Shown here one piece after another: positions 17,087 to 25,742 of a stretch of DNA of 64,000 bases. Numbering within the stretch: the stretch's first letter is position 1; each line of letters starts with the position of its first letter. The stretch is from Aquimarina sp. BL5 (GTDB taxonomy: Bacteria; Bacteroidota; Bacteroidia; Flavobacteriales; Flavobacteriaceae): NCBI RefSeq assembly GCF_003443675.1, contig NZ_CP031963.1:4496001-4560000 (forward strand), read 5' to 3'. The notes beneath the pieces were generated by a model that did not search any database, was not told the origin of the DNA, and saw only the letters and a program-made list of their open reading frames with translations. A program made the position numbers and the translations under genes.

Positions 17087-17884
17087 TTGAAAAAAGAAAA
17101 AATAGGAGTTTCCTTACTACTTATTTTGGGTTTGATTGTAATAATAGGAATGTTTTTTATAAATCCAATTATACAAAAAGAATATTATCATTTGTTTAGT
17201 GATTCTAGAAGCTTTATGAATATTCCAAATTTTTGGAATGTGATTTCTAATTATCCGTTTATAGTTGTTGGAGGTTTAGGTATAATCAATTTTATGGCTA
17301 TCAAAAAATCCATGTTATCTTATACATTACTTTTTTTTGGTATAGTATTAGTTGGAATTGGTTCGGGTTACTATCATTTATACCCTACTACTCAATCCTT
17401 GGTTTGGGACAGGTTACCAATGACTGTAGTATTTATGACATTGTTTTCTATTGTAATTAAAGAGTATATATCAGAGAGGATAGGTGGGTTGTTTTTATGG
17501 CCATTAATTTTAATAGGTATATTTTCTGTAGGATATTGGGTTTTCAGTGAATCAGGAGATCTGAGAATTTATGCATTAGTACAGTTTTATCCAATGTTGT
17601 CTATTCCTATAATCTTAATTTTTTTCAAATCTAAATATGGTAACGATTTTGAGTATTGGATACTTTTAACGGCATATATAATTGCGAAATTATTGGAATA
17701 TTTTGATACAGAAATTTATAAGTTACTAGGGTTTGTTAGTGGTCATTCATTAAAACATTTAGTTGCAGCTTTAGGTCTTTATTTCTTATTAAGTGCTTAT
17801 AAGAAAAGAAATTTAACTTTCGAAAAAAGCTTTAAAAGGCCTTTAGGATTTTCTTCTCAATTGCAAAAGGAAAAAATATCATAA
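17087..17884 (+). CDS. Ceramidase-like membrane protein (CREST superfamily)
   Basis: 265 residues with about seven membrane helices. The CREST superfamily (alkaline ceramidases, PAQR receptors) signature is present: Ser in NFWNVISNYPF, His and Asp in GSGYYHLYPTTQSLVWDRLP, and the HxxxH of GHSLKHLVAALG; these residues bind a zinc ion that cleaves an amide bond. Bacterial members are annotated as ceramidase-domain proteins. The start is TTG at 17087, chosen because it keeps the complete first membrane helix (VSLLLILGLIVIIGMFFI); the next in-frame Met is inside that helix. If active it would act on sphingolipids or related amide lipids, plausible in Bacteroidota, which often make sphingolipids or sulfonolipids; substrate is inferred. 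It stands in a same-strand run ahead of DUF2157. Confidence 0.75.
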   Translation: MKKEKIGVSLLLILGLIVIIGMFFINPIIQKEYYHLFSDSRSFMNIPNFWNVISNYPFIVVGGLGIINFMAIKKSMLSYTLLFFGIVLVGIGSGYYHLYPTTQSLVWDRLPMTVVFMTLFSIVIKEYISERIGGLFLWPLILIGIFSVGYWVFSESGDLRIYALVQFYPMLSIPIILIFFKSKYGNDFEYWILLTAYIIAKLLEYFDTEIYKLLGFVSGHSLKHLVAALGLYFLLSAYKKRNLTFEKSFKRPLGFSSQLQKEKIS

Positions 17885-17938
17885 AGGGTAGCTATTTTGT
17901 TAATAGACCAAAATTTATAAGTAACAATCATAAAAATT

Positions 17939-19237
17939 ATGAGTTCAAAATTTAGTAAAGAATTAAAAGAATTGGTCAGAGATCAAGTGATCTCATCTGA
18001 GATTTCAGATAAGATAGCGCTATATTACGATCAGAAGCAGGCTGCTAAACCTAATAGATTGTTTACGATATTTGGGGTTTTTGGAGCATTACTTGTAGGG
18101 TCAGGTATTATCCTGATGTTAGCGCACAATTGGGATGATTTCTCAAGAATGACAAAGACAATTTTGGCATTTATCCCATTGCTAATAGGACAATGCACAG
18201 CAGGCTTTTCTATTCTAAAAAATAAAAGCCGAACCTGGAAAGAAGCCTCAGGAACTTTCTTGTTTTTTGCTGTTGGAGCCAGTATATCTTTAGTGAGTCA
18301 GATTTATAATATATCAGGTGATTTAGGTTCTTTTTTACGCACATGGATTATACTTTGCTTACCATTGATCTACCTTCTTAGATCTCATGCAGTTACATTG
18401 CTGCTGATATTATCAAGTACTTATTACGCTACAGAGGTAGGTCTTTGGAATAATAGAGGTAATGATACACCTTGGTTATATGTGCTCTTTATTTTGGTAA
18501 TCATACCACATTATTGGTTGCTGATAAAGAATAACCTACTCAGTAATACAACAACAATTTTTAGCTGGATTATACCCGCAAGTATTACAGTTGGCTTGAG
18601 TGCATTTGTAAAAGGTAATGAAGAATTAGGTTTTGTTATGTATATGACCCTTTTTGGAATATTCTATAATATAGGCAGATTGTCTGTATATAGAGAATTA
18701 AGAACACTAAGAAATGGTCATCTAATTATCGGTTCATTAGGAACTATTATTTTGCTAATGATATTTACATTCAGATGGCCTTGGGGAGAAATATATGATA
18801 CGACGATGTATGTTTCTCAAGAGTTTTATACTTCGCTGTTTTTAGGAGTCATAGCAATTACCGTTTTGGGATATACGCTCATTAAAACAGGGATCCGATC
18901 GATAAATCTGTTTCAAGTTTCATTTATAATATTTGGAGTGCTATTCTTCTTGCTTTCTGATATGATTACATTGCCTATGATTCTAACTAATGTGTTGGTA
19001 TTTGTATTGGGAATTACAGCTATCAAGATGGGTGCTGATACATTTAATTTTGGGATTCTTAACTATGGATTATTAGTTGTTTCCATACTGATAATATGCA
19101 GATTTTTTGATACCGATATGAGTTTTGTAATACGAGGACTGTTATTTGTCATTGTGGGGATTGGGTTTTTTATGACCAACTATATGATGCTAAAAAGACA
19201 GCAAAAAAATAAGTACACTAAAAATATACTGAAATGA
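17939..19237 (+). CDS. DUF2157 polytopic membrane protein
   Basis: 432 residues. The DUF2157 domain begins with a cytoplasmic helix (ELKELVRDQVISSEISDKIA) and continues through FTIFGVFGALLVGSGIILML, AHNWDDFSRMTKTILAFIPL and some twelve membrane helices. The AxNWDxFSxxxK motif is the family signature. The function is unknown. The stop codon overlaps the start of the next gene by four bases (ATGA), and DUF2157 with GDYXXLXY partners is a recurring pair in bacteria, suggesting one membrane complex. Confidence 0.88.
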   Translation: MSSKFSKELKELVRDQVISSEISDKIALYYDQKQAAKPNRLFTIFGVFGALLVGSGIILMLAHNWDDFSRMTKTILAFIPLLIGQCTAGFSILKNKSRTWKEASGTFLFFAVGASISLVSQIYNISGDLGSFLRTWIILCLPLIYLLRSHAVTLLLILSSTYYATEVGLWNNRGNDTPWLYVLFILVIIPHYWLLIKNNLLSNTTTIFSWIIPASITVGLSAFVKGNEELGFVMYMTLFGIFYNIGRLSVYRELRTLRNGHLIIGSLGTIILLMIFTFRWPWGEIYDTTMYVSQEFYTSLFLGVIAITVLGYTLIKTGIRSINLFQVSFIIFGVLFFLLSDMITLPMILTNVLVFVLGITAIKMGADTFNFGILNYGLLVVSILIICRFFDTDMSFVIRGLLFVIVGIGFFMTNYMMLKRQQKNKYTKNILK

Positions 19238-19785
19238 AAATCATCTATTTATTTATACTATTTATTATAGTAGCGTTGGCTCAGATTTTTGTTCCTATCC
19301 AAATGGTTATGGATAGTGAGGATGTAATGATTTCTGGAGAAGCCTATAAGTTTAAAACAAGACCGATTGATCCGACAGATCCTTTTAGAGGTAAGTACAT
19401 TACACTGCAGTATGAGATGAATCATTTTAATACAGAAGATTCTACGTATGTGGTAGGAGAAGAGATTTATATTTATCTTAAAAATGATAGTGAAGGTTTC
19501 GCAGAGGTCTCTCAAATCAGCAAAACACCTTTACAAATAGAAGCCGATTATGTGACTGCTCGAGTAACCTATTATTATAAAGGTAAAGTGAATTTTCAAT
19601 TGCCTTTTAATACTTTTTATATGGAAGAAACGAAGGCATATGATGCGGAGCTGGCATATACTAAAGCTAATAGGAGTGGCTCATCTAATAATGTATATGC
19701 GTTGGTATATATCAAAGGAGATAATGTAGTTCTCAAAGATGTACTCATTGATGATGTTCCCATACAAGAGTACGTAGAGAAATAA
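19234..19785 (+). CDS. GDYXXLXY-family protein
   Basis: 183 residues: one N-terminal membrane anchor (IYLFILFIIVALAQIFVPIQ) then a soluble beta-rich domain. The family block appears as PTDPFRGKYITLQYE (GKYITLQY in place of GDYxxLxY). It overlaps the DUF2157 gene by four bases and is almost certainly translated with it. The domain most likely faces the periplasm and works with the DUF2157 protein; no biochemical role is known. Confidence 0.85.
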   Translation: MKIIYLFILFIIVALAQIFVPIQMVMDSEDVMISGEAYKFKTRPIDPTDPFRGKYITLQYEMNHFNTEDSTYVVGEEIYIYLKNDSEGFAEVSQISKTPLQIEADYVTARVTYYYKGKVNFQLPFNTFYMEETKAYDAELAYTKANRSGSSNNVYALVYIKGDNVVLKDVLIDDVPIQEYVEK

Positions 19786-19859
19786 AATTTTTGGATTAAG
19801 GTTAAACCTTTTTTGATAGCAATAGTCATAATAACGAAGAACAAAAAAAGATAATTATT

Positions 19860-20204
19860 ATGAAGACATTATTGAGAACCCTGGTATTAGGTATTTTGTT
19901 ATCTACGCTAACAGCGTCTTGTGCGACTACTGTAAGAGTACGCCCCTCGAATCGTGTGGTAGTTACTAAAGTGCATAAGCCAAGAATTGTAGTTCATAAG
20001 AATGTGAAGTATTACAGAAGTGGAGGCGTTTGGTATGTAAAAAAGAATAGAAGATATGTGACTGTTGCAGCACCTGTTGGTGCACGTATAAATGTATTAC
20101 CCGCAGGATATAAATCTGTTAAGGTAAGAGGTGTGAGATACTACAAGCATAAAGGAGTATACTACAAAAAAACCGGAAGGAGTTATGTAGTAGTAAATGT
20201 ATAG
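19860..20204 (+). CDS. DUF6515-type small basic lipoprotein
   Basis: 114 residues with a lipoprotein signal (LGILLSTLTASCATT, Cys about 22), followed by a short repeat-like, Lys/Arg/Val/Tyr-rich region: VKYYRSGGVWYVKKNRRYVT and VRYYKHKGVYYKKTGRSYVV form two copies of a YY-x-G-V-(W/Y)-Y-x-K unit with the intervening PxGxxxNxLPxGY. This matches DUF6515, a Bacteroidota envelope family of unknown role. The strongly basic surface suggests binding to anionic polysaccharide or peptidoglycan, which is an inference. Confidence 0.75.
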   Translation: MKTLLRTLVLGILLSTLTASCATTVRVRPSNRVVVTKVHKPRIVVHKNVKYYRSGGVWYVKKNRRYVTVAAPVGARINVLPAGYKSVKVRGVRYYKHKGVYYKKTGRSYVVVNV

Positions 20205-20238
20205 TAAGTTTTAGATTGAGTTGGTTAGTTTAGTTAAG

Positions 20239-20282
20239 AAAAATTCCTTGAGGTTTTTAAAACAAAATCTCGAGGAATTTTT
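20239..20282. terminator. Bidirectional terminator between convergent genes
   Basis: AAAAATTCCTTGAG (20239-20252) pairs with CTCGAGGAATTTTT (20269-20282) with one G-T pair and a 16-base loop. A-run and T-run on both sides suit termination of the rightward lipoprotein gene and the leftward SPOR gene. Confidence 0.8.
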
Positions 20283-20297
20283 ATTTAAGAACTTGTA

Positions 20298-20924
20298 TTA
20301 CCAAGCTTCTTCAATTTTTATACGTTTTCCATTTTGGTAAGAAGCTATAAAAGCACCTCTAAAACCTAAACGGACTAGTTCTCTACGGAACTTTTTAGCT
20401 TCAGATAATGATGCAAAATTACCAAGAGCATATTTATTAAAACTTCCTGCTTTGATTTCTTTGAAATTAACAAATTTATCTGAGTATAACGATAAATCTT
20501 TTTCCTCAAAAGCTCCAATTTGTACGGCATATACCAGCTCATCTTGTAACGAAGCCTTCTCTAATTCGTTATCCTGATTATCAATTTCATTTTCTGAAGC
20601 ATTGATCTCTTGATCCATTGATAGGTTCTTGATCGTTTCTTCCAGTTCCGTGATTTTATTCTTAAGCATGGCAGACTGCTTATTAGACTCACTTTTGGAA
20701 ATCATCCCGTCAGAAGTGCTGAATTTCATAAAATATACCGTTCCTGCAACTCCTAGAAGTGCAATAATGCCTAAAATAATCGTAGCGATTTTAAACTTTC
20801 TAGCATTCTCTTGTTCGTCTCTAAGTGCTTTGGTATGAGTGTAATTAGAAACACGTTTTTCTTCTTTAGCTTCATCTATTTGAACTTGGAAATCCAATAG
20901 TTCGTCATCACTAATATAAGGCAT
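20298..20924 (-). CDS. SPOR-domain protein (peptidoglycan-binding division-type)
   Basis: 208 residues from ATG at 20924 (MPYISDDELLDFQVQIDEAK). A longer TTG start at 20948 lies inside the -7 box of the promoter seen at 20946-20953, so it cannot be used. Order: cytoplasmic coiled segment (1-60), one membrane helix (FKIATIILGIIALLGVAGTV), an acidic linker with a coiled coil, and a SPOR domain at the C-terminus (about 135-208; VYAVQIGAFEEKDLSLYSDK, KYALGNFASLSEAKKFRREL, LGFRGAFIASY). SPOR domains bind denuded glycan strands at division sites. It likely joins septal wall remodelling. Confidence 0.9.
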   Translation of the reverse strand: MPYISDDELLDFQVQIDEAKEEKRVSNYTHTKALRDEQENARKFKIATIILGIIALLGVAGTVYFMKFSTSDGMISKSESNKQSAMLKNKITELEETIKNLSMDQEINASENEIDNQDNELEKASLQDELVYAVQIGAFEEKDLSLYSDKFVNFKEIKAGSFNKYALGNFASLSEAKKFRRELVRLGFRGAFIASYQNGKRIKIEEAW

Positions 20925-20945
20925 GATTTGTGGTTTTAATATGTT

Positions 20946-20974
20946 CAAATATAGGAGATTATTGCTTTATCCAA
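20946..20974 (-). promoter_or_regulatory. Promoter of the SPOR gene
   Basis: On the minus strand TATATTTG (20953-20946) is an exact -7 box (TAnnTTTG) and TTG (20974-20972) is the -33 element, spaced 18 bases. The predicted transcription start near 20941 falls before ATG at 20924, which fixes the shorter start of the gene. Confidence 0.7.
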
Positions 20975-21330
20975 AAATTAAATTACTGATTAACCGTAAT
21001 TGGTTGGGTGTACTGATAAGTTTTCATTGTTAGAGATGTAGAATAATCAACAAATTATAAAGTGAATGATACCTGAAGTAAATCTTATAAAATCTAACTT
21101 TCTAAGTATTACATAAAACCTGTGTAGGATTTTTTGTCAAATAAATGAAGAAAAAGTCTATTAATGTACTCCTGACGATTTTAAATGACACCATGTCGAA
21201 TATTTTTAAGACACGAAAATATTATGCTCAATAGCGCGTTATTTCTTTTTCGGTATTCTATTTTAACGATCCTCCCACCCTAATCGAAATAGAATACGGA
21301 TTTTATTACCATACTCAAAACTTAACCATC
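20975..21330. other. Intergenic leader region before the giant surface-protein gene
   Basis: 356 bases with no credible small gene. It holds one strong hairpin (21253-21297) just ahead of the GTG start codon; I see no clear TAnnTTTG box at the right distance. Confidence 0.5.
21253..21297 (+). promoter_or_regulatory. Leader hairpin before the giant T9SS-B gene
   Basis: GTATTCTATTT (21253-21263) pairs perfectly with AAATAGAATAC (21287-21297), 11 base pairs around a 23-base loop, ending 33 bases before the GTG start. A stable stem so near a rare start suggests control of translation or mRNA stability. Confidence 0.5.
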
Positions 21331-24300
21331 GTGAGCACAAAGACATACTTAAGGGCGCAATTATTATTGCTTTTTCTTCTATCTAATTTAATATATTCAC
21401 AATCTAACCTTGTTTTAGAGGTTGATGGTGGCGGACCTACTTCAATATGTAGAGGTTCAAGGATCCAAATTAATGCTATTGCAAGTCCGCCGAATGATGC
21501 CTATCTATATGTATGGAGGAATGTTAATACGGGACAAGAATTAAAAAGAGAAACAGGAGATGATGGAACTTTCCTTGTTTTCGATGCATTACAGCAACCT
21601 GTTACGCTTGAAGTTCAGGTATCTGGTGGTGGTGGATTTGCACAAGAAAGAATCACTATACAAACAGAAGATCCAGGAAATCCAGGTCTCAATACAACAA
21701 TATTTTTATGTGGTAGAACAGGTATTATTAATTTGTTTGATGAATTAGATGGAGGACCAGACCCAGGAGGAACATGGGAAAATGGGATTGATACATATGA
21801 TACTTCTAATCCAAATGGAGGAGCGTTTACCTATACAGTTGGAGGAAGTGGCTCTTGCCCGACTGTAAATGCAGTTATTACGGTTAGACCATGTGAAGAT
21901 AATGATACAGATAATGATGGCGTTTCAAACGTTGATGACGATGATGATGATAATGATGGGATTCCAGATATAATAGAAGATGGCTTTTGCACTGCCGCGA
22001 CAATAACTCCTATTTTTGTTTTAGAGGAAGATTTCGGTTTTGGAGGCCCTACCAGGAGTCGATATGCCGAAGGTTTAGGTCTGACATATCAACCAGGTTT
22101 GCCACAAGATATAAGTAACGATGGAGAATATAATGTAGCAACTTCCACATATTTCAGAACAGCTGGTGGTTTTGATGCGACATTTTTATCAACAGATCTT
22201 ATTGGCGAAGAAGACGCCAATGGAGATATAGATGGTAGATATTTAGCTATAAATATGAAATCCAGTGTATTCGCAGATGCGCCTATTTTTGTAGCGGATA
22301 ATTTACCAGTTACTCCAGGAATAGAGTATACTTTTAGTATGTCTATTGCTAGTTTAAATAATAATATGGGAGAACGCCCCGCTAATCTAACAATAGAAGT
22401 AGTAGATCAAAATACAGGTATCGCGATTTTTAGTGAAGATTCAGGAGAAATAGCAAATGGTACTGACGTTTGGAACTTAGTGGAAGATGTATTTACACCA
22501 GATCCTGGAGTTACAGTAGTAACCATAAGAGTAATTAATAGACAAAATATAGATGGTAACGGTAATGATATTGGGATTGATAATATTTTCCTTTCTACCA
22601 CAGGTTGTGATTTCGATCGAGATGGGATTCCTAATTCTCAGGATTTAGATGCCGATAATGATGGTATTTATGATATCGTAGAATCAGGAAATGCAGCAGC
22701 AGATGGGAATGGAGATGGACAATTTGATGGAGGAATCAATACCGATGGAACATCTACTACAGTAGTGCATAATGTTATCAATTCTGATAGTGATCCTAAT
22801 CAAGATTTCCTTGATATTGATGCTGATGGTGACGGTATTATTGATAACATAGAAGGGCAATCTACTGCAGGTTATATCGCGCCAAGTGGAGTCGATGGAG
22901 ATTTTAATGGAGTCGATGATAGTTACGATACTAATGGTTCTGCAATAACACCCGTAAATTCTAACACTACGCCAGCTCCCGATTATATAGATACAAACTC
23001 AGACCCGGTAACTGGTGATTGTTTAGATGACACTATTGAGGGATATGATACTGATCAAGATGGAGTTTCTGATGTAGTAGCAGGTGGAGCAGATGGAGAC
23101 GGTGATGGATTGGATGATGCATTCGATACAGTTGTACTGGATAGAGTGACTGTACAAATTAATGCAAATAATGGAGGAACAGTTCCTACTGATTTTCCAA
23201 ATAATCATAACCCTCTAACAGAAGAAAGAGATTGGAGAGAAGAAATAGGAGATGTAGATGTGGATCCACTTGATATTACGATATGTGATCCGGTCAATTT
23301 ATTTGATCAGTTGCCAATGGGAACATTGACCACAGGAACTTGGAGTGTACCAGCAACAGGTACTGCGCTAACTGGAGGTCATTTAGGGACATTAGATCCT
23401 GCCTTAGCAGGTATTTTGGATGGAGAATATATTTATACGCTTCCGGTATTATCTACAGGGTGTCCACCCATTAGATATCTAATAGATGTTACAATCGATG
23501 ATACTTGTCAATGCCCGGATATCGATGAACCTGTCGTACCCACGGCACCTGTAACTACTTGTATTGATGCAACACCCTTACCGTCTGTGACGGTTACACT
23601 AGCACCTGGTTTAGAAGGGCGCTGGTATTTAGCCGATGGAGTAACTCCTATAGCAAGAGCTCAAAATACAGATACATTCACGCCCTTAAGATCTGAGTTA
23701 GTAGTAGGTGATAATACATTTAGAGTAGAAGCTTATGAACCTGTAGGAATGTGTACGAGTGATCTTGTAGATGTAATTATTACAGTGACAGCTCCGCCAG
23801 AAGCCGGTGAGCCTAATGATATGCCACCAGTACCGGTTGCTCTATGTGAAGGAGATAATATGATTATTGACTTATTTGAAGAATTAACTGGAGAAGATAC
23901 AGGAGGTGTTTGGACAGATTCAACGGATACAGTTATTCCAGGTGGTGCTATTTCTGCAAATGCAAATATTGCTGGAGATTATACATACACGGTAACTAGT
24001 AATGGTTGTACAGATACAGCTGTAATAAACGTAACTATTAGTACAGTACCTACTTTAGCGTTTGGAGCTACAAGCTGTGCTGCTGACCGAGCTACTTATG
24101 ATGTGTCCTTTACCACTAACGGTACCTGGAATATTTCGGTAGATCCAGCTAATGAAGGAACTGTTGATGTAGCTAATTCAATGATTACCGGAATTACGGA
24201 TGGAATTGATATTACAATAATCGCTATGAATCCAAGTAATGATTCGTGCGAAGCGATGTTGGTAGTTACGGCGCCAGATTGTAGTTGTCCGGATATTGTA

Positions 24301-25707
24301 GAACCTACCAACCCAAGTAACGAGAGTATATGTGTCGGTTCTACAACACCTGTTTTGTCTGTAGATGTGTTGCCTGGTCAGACGGCAAACTGGTATGATG
24401 AGAATGGGAGTCCTTTAATTACAAACAGTACGACATTTACTCCTACAGATACAGCAGTAGGAGATTATGTATATAATGTAGAAGCTTTTGATACAACAGA
24501 AAACTGTGCTAGTGATCGTATAGAGGTTTTATATCAAATTCTTAGTGTTCCGGTTATTGACCCTATAGATCCAGTTTCTGCTTGTGAGTCGTATGAATTG
24601 CCAACATTAGCAGTTGGGGATTATTTTACCCAAACCAACGGAGCAGGTACTCAGCTCAATGCCGGTGATATTATTGATATAAGCCAGGTGATATATGTGT
24701 ATGCCGAAACAGCGACGACACCCAATTGTTTTGATGAAGAAGTATTGGATATTACCATAAATCCTTTACCAAATCCTATAGCGCCAGTTAATCCTGGAGA
24801 TCGTTTTTGTGAAAGTTATACATTACCAGCTTTACAAGCAGGGCAAAGTTATTATACCGGACCTAATGGAACAGGGACACAATTAAGTGCTGGGCAAGAA
24901 ATTAGAGAAAGCCAAACTATATTTTTACAGGAAGTTGATACCAATGGTTGTGAAAATGAAGTTGATTTCTTTGTCGAAATACAAACGATAGAAGAATTAG
25001 AGATAGAGCCGGGTTCTATATGTCTTGGAGTAGACTTTTCCGATTCATTTACTATTGACACAGAATTAAACGATGCGAATTTTTCATTCGAATGGAGTCT
25101 GGACGGAACCATAATTCCAGGAGCTACTCAATCTTTCTATGACGCTAATACACCAGGGATGTATACGATAGTTTATACAGATGTAGTATCAATGTGCTCT
25201 GGAATTACTCAAGTAATAATTGAAGGGATTAATGGTCCACAAACCCTAGACCTTCGGTTATCTAACGGATCTTTTGCAGATAGTAATGATATTATAGCAA
25301 CGGTAGATGGCGATGGTCCTTATGAGTTTAGTCTAGATGGTGGTTTTCCTCAGGACAGTAATGTATTTACTAATGTCCCTGTAGGACTCAGGGAAGTTAC
25401 TGCGACTAGCATAGATGGATGTGGTTCTATAACAGGATCTATATTCGTAATTGGGTTTCCTACTTTCTTTACTCCTAATAATGATGGATTTAATGATCAG
25501 TGGGGAGTTGTTGGAAATGAAGACACTCCAGAGATGGATATCTACATTTTCGATAGGTATGGAAAACTACTTCAACAATTGAATAGGGATAATCAATGGG
25601 ATGGTACATATGGAGGAAAACCCCTGCCCGCAACGGATTATTGGTTTGTAGCAGAGTTCAGAGATGGATCAGCTACGTATAGAAGACACTTTACACTAAA
25701 ACGATAA
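21331..25707 (+). CDS. Giant surface protein with T9SS type B (gliding-motility) sorting domain
   Basis: 1458 residues from a GTG start. A signal peptide (LLLLFLLSNLIYSQ) is followed by Ig-like beta domains with many Cys pairs. TSP3-like calcium repeats lie at about 187-218 (DNDTDNDGVSNVDDDDDDND) and again near 430-500 and 565-595 (DGDGDGLDDAFD). The C-terminus (about 1375-1458) is the gliding-motility-associated type B sorting domain: FFTPNNDGFNDQWGV, IYIFDRYGKLLQQL, WDGTYGGKPLPATDYWFV. Such proteins cross the outer membrane by T9SS. The next gene encodes a PorP/SprF protein and starts within the same transcript; in SprB-SprF pairs the second protein is required for export or attachment of the first, so this is probably a SprB-like cell-surface adhesin. 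Confidence 0.92.
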   Translation: MSTKTYLRAQLLLLFLLSNLIYSQSNLVLEVDGGGPTSICRGSRIQINAIASPPNDAYLYVWRNVNTGQELKRETGDDGTFLVFDALQQPVTLEVQVSGGGGFAQERITIQTEDPGNPGLNTTIFLCGRTGIINLFDELDGGPDPGGTWENGIDTYDTSNPNGGAFTYTVGGSGSCPTVNAVITVRPCEDNDTDNDGVSNVDDDDDDNDGIPDIIEDGFCTAATITPIFVLEEDFGFGGPTRSRYAEGLGLTYQPGLPQDISNDGEYNVATSTYFRTAGGFDATFLSTDLIGEEDANGDIDGRYLAINMKSSVFADAPIFVADNLPVTPGIEYTFSMSIASLNNNMGERPANLTIEVVDQNTGIAIFSEDSGEIANGTDVWNLVEDVFTPDPGVTVVTIRVINRQNIDGNGNDIGIDNIFLSTTGCDFDRDGIPNSQDLDADNDGIYDIVESGNAAADGNGDGQFDGGINTDGTSTTVVHNVINSDSDPNQDFLDIDADGDGIIDNIEGQSTAGYIAPSGVDGDFNGVDDSYDTNGSAITPVNSNTTPAPDYIDTNSDPVTGDCLDDTIEGYDTDQDGVSDVVAGGADGDGDGLDDAFDTVVLDRVTVQINANNGGTVPTDFPNNHNPLTEERDWREEIGDVDVDPLDITICDPVNLFDQLPMGTLTTGTWSVPATGTALTGGHLGTLDPALAGILDGEYIYTLPVLSTGCPPIRYLIDVTIDDTCQCPDIDEPVVPTAPVTTCIDATPLPSVTVTLAPGLEGRWYLADGVTPIARAQNTDTFTPLRSELVVGDNTFRVEAYEPVGMCTSDLVDVIITVTAPPEAGEPNDMPPVPVALCEGDNMIIDLFEELTGEDTGGVWTDSTDTVIPGGAISANANIAGDYTYTVTSNGCTDTAVINVTISTVPTLAFGATSCAADRATYDVSFTTNGTWNISVDPANEGTVDVANSMITGITDGIDITIIAMNPSNDSCEAMLVVTAPDCSCPDIVEPTNPSNESICVGSTTPVLSVDVLPGQTANWYDENGSPLITNSTTFTPTDTAVGDYVYNVEAFDTTENCASDRIEVLYQILSVPVIDPIDPVSACESYELPTLAVGDYFTQTNGAGTQLNAGDIIDISQVIYVYAETATTPNCFDEEVLDITINPLPNPIAPVNPGDRFCESYTLPALQAGQSYYTGPNGTGTQLSAGQEIRESQTIFLQEVDTNGCENEVDFFVEIQTIEELEIEPGSICLGVDFSDSFTIDTELNDANFSFEWSLDGTIIPGATQSFYDANTPGMYTIVYTDVVSMCSGITQVIIEGINGPQTLDLRLSNGSFADSNDIIATVDGDGPYEFSLDGGFPQDSNVFTNVPVGLREVTATSIDGCGSITGSIFVIGFPTFFTPNNDGFNDQWGVVGNEDTPEMDIYIFDRYGKLLQQLNRDNQWDGTYGGKPLPATDYWFVAEFRDGSATYRRHFTLKR

Positions 25708-25742
25708 TGGGAGTATTATTTCTCTATTTCAAAACAAGCAAG

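Noticed and set aside
20924..20948. Longer SPOR start at TTG 20948
   Set aside because: It coincides with the -7 promoter box, so it would not be in the mRNA.
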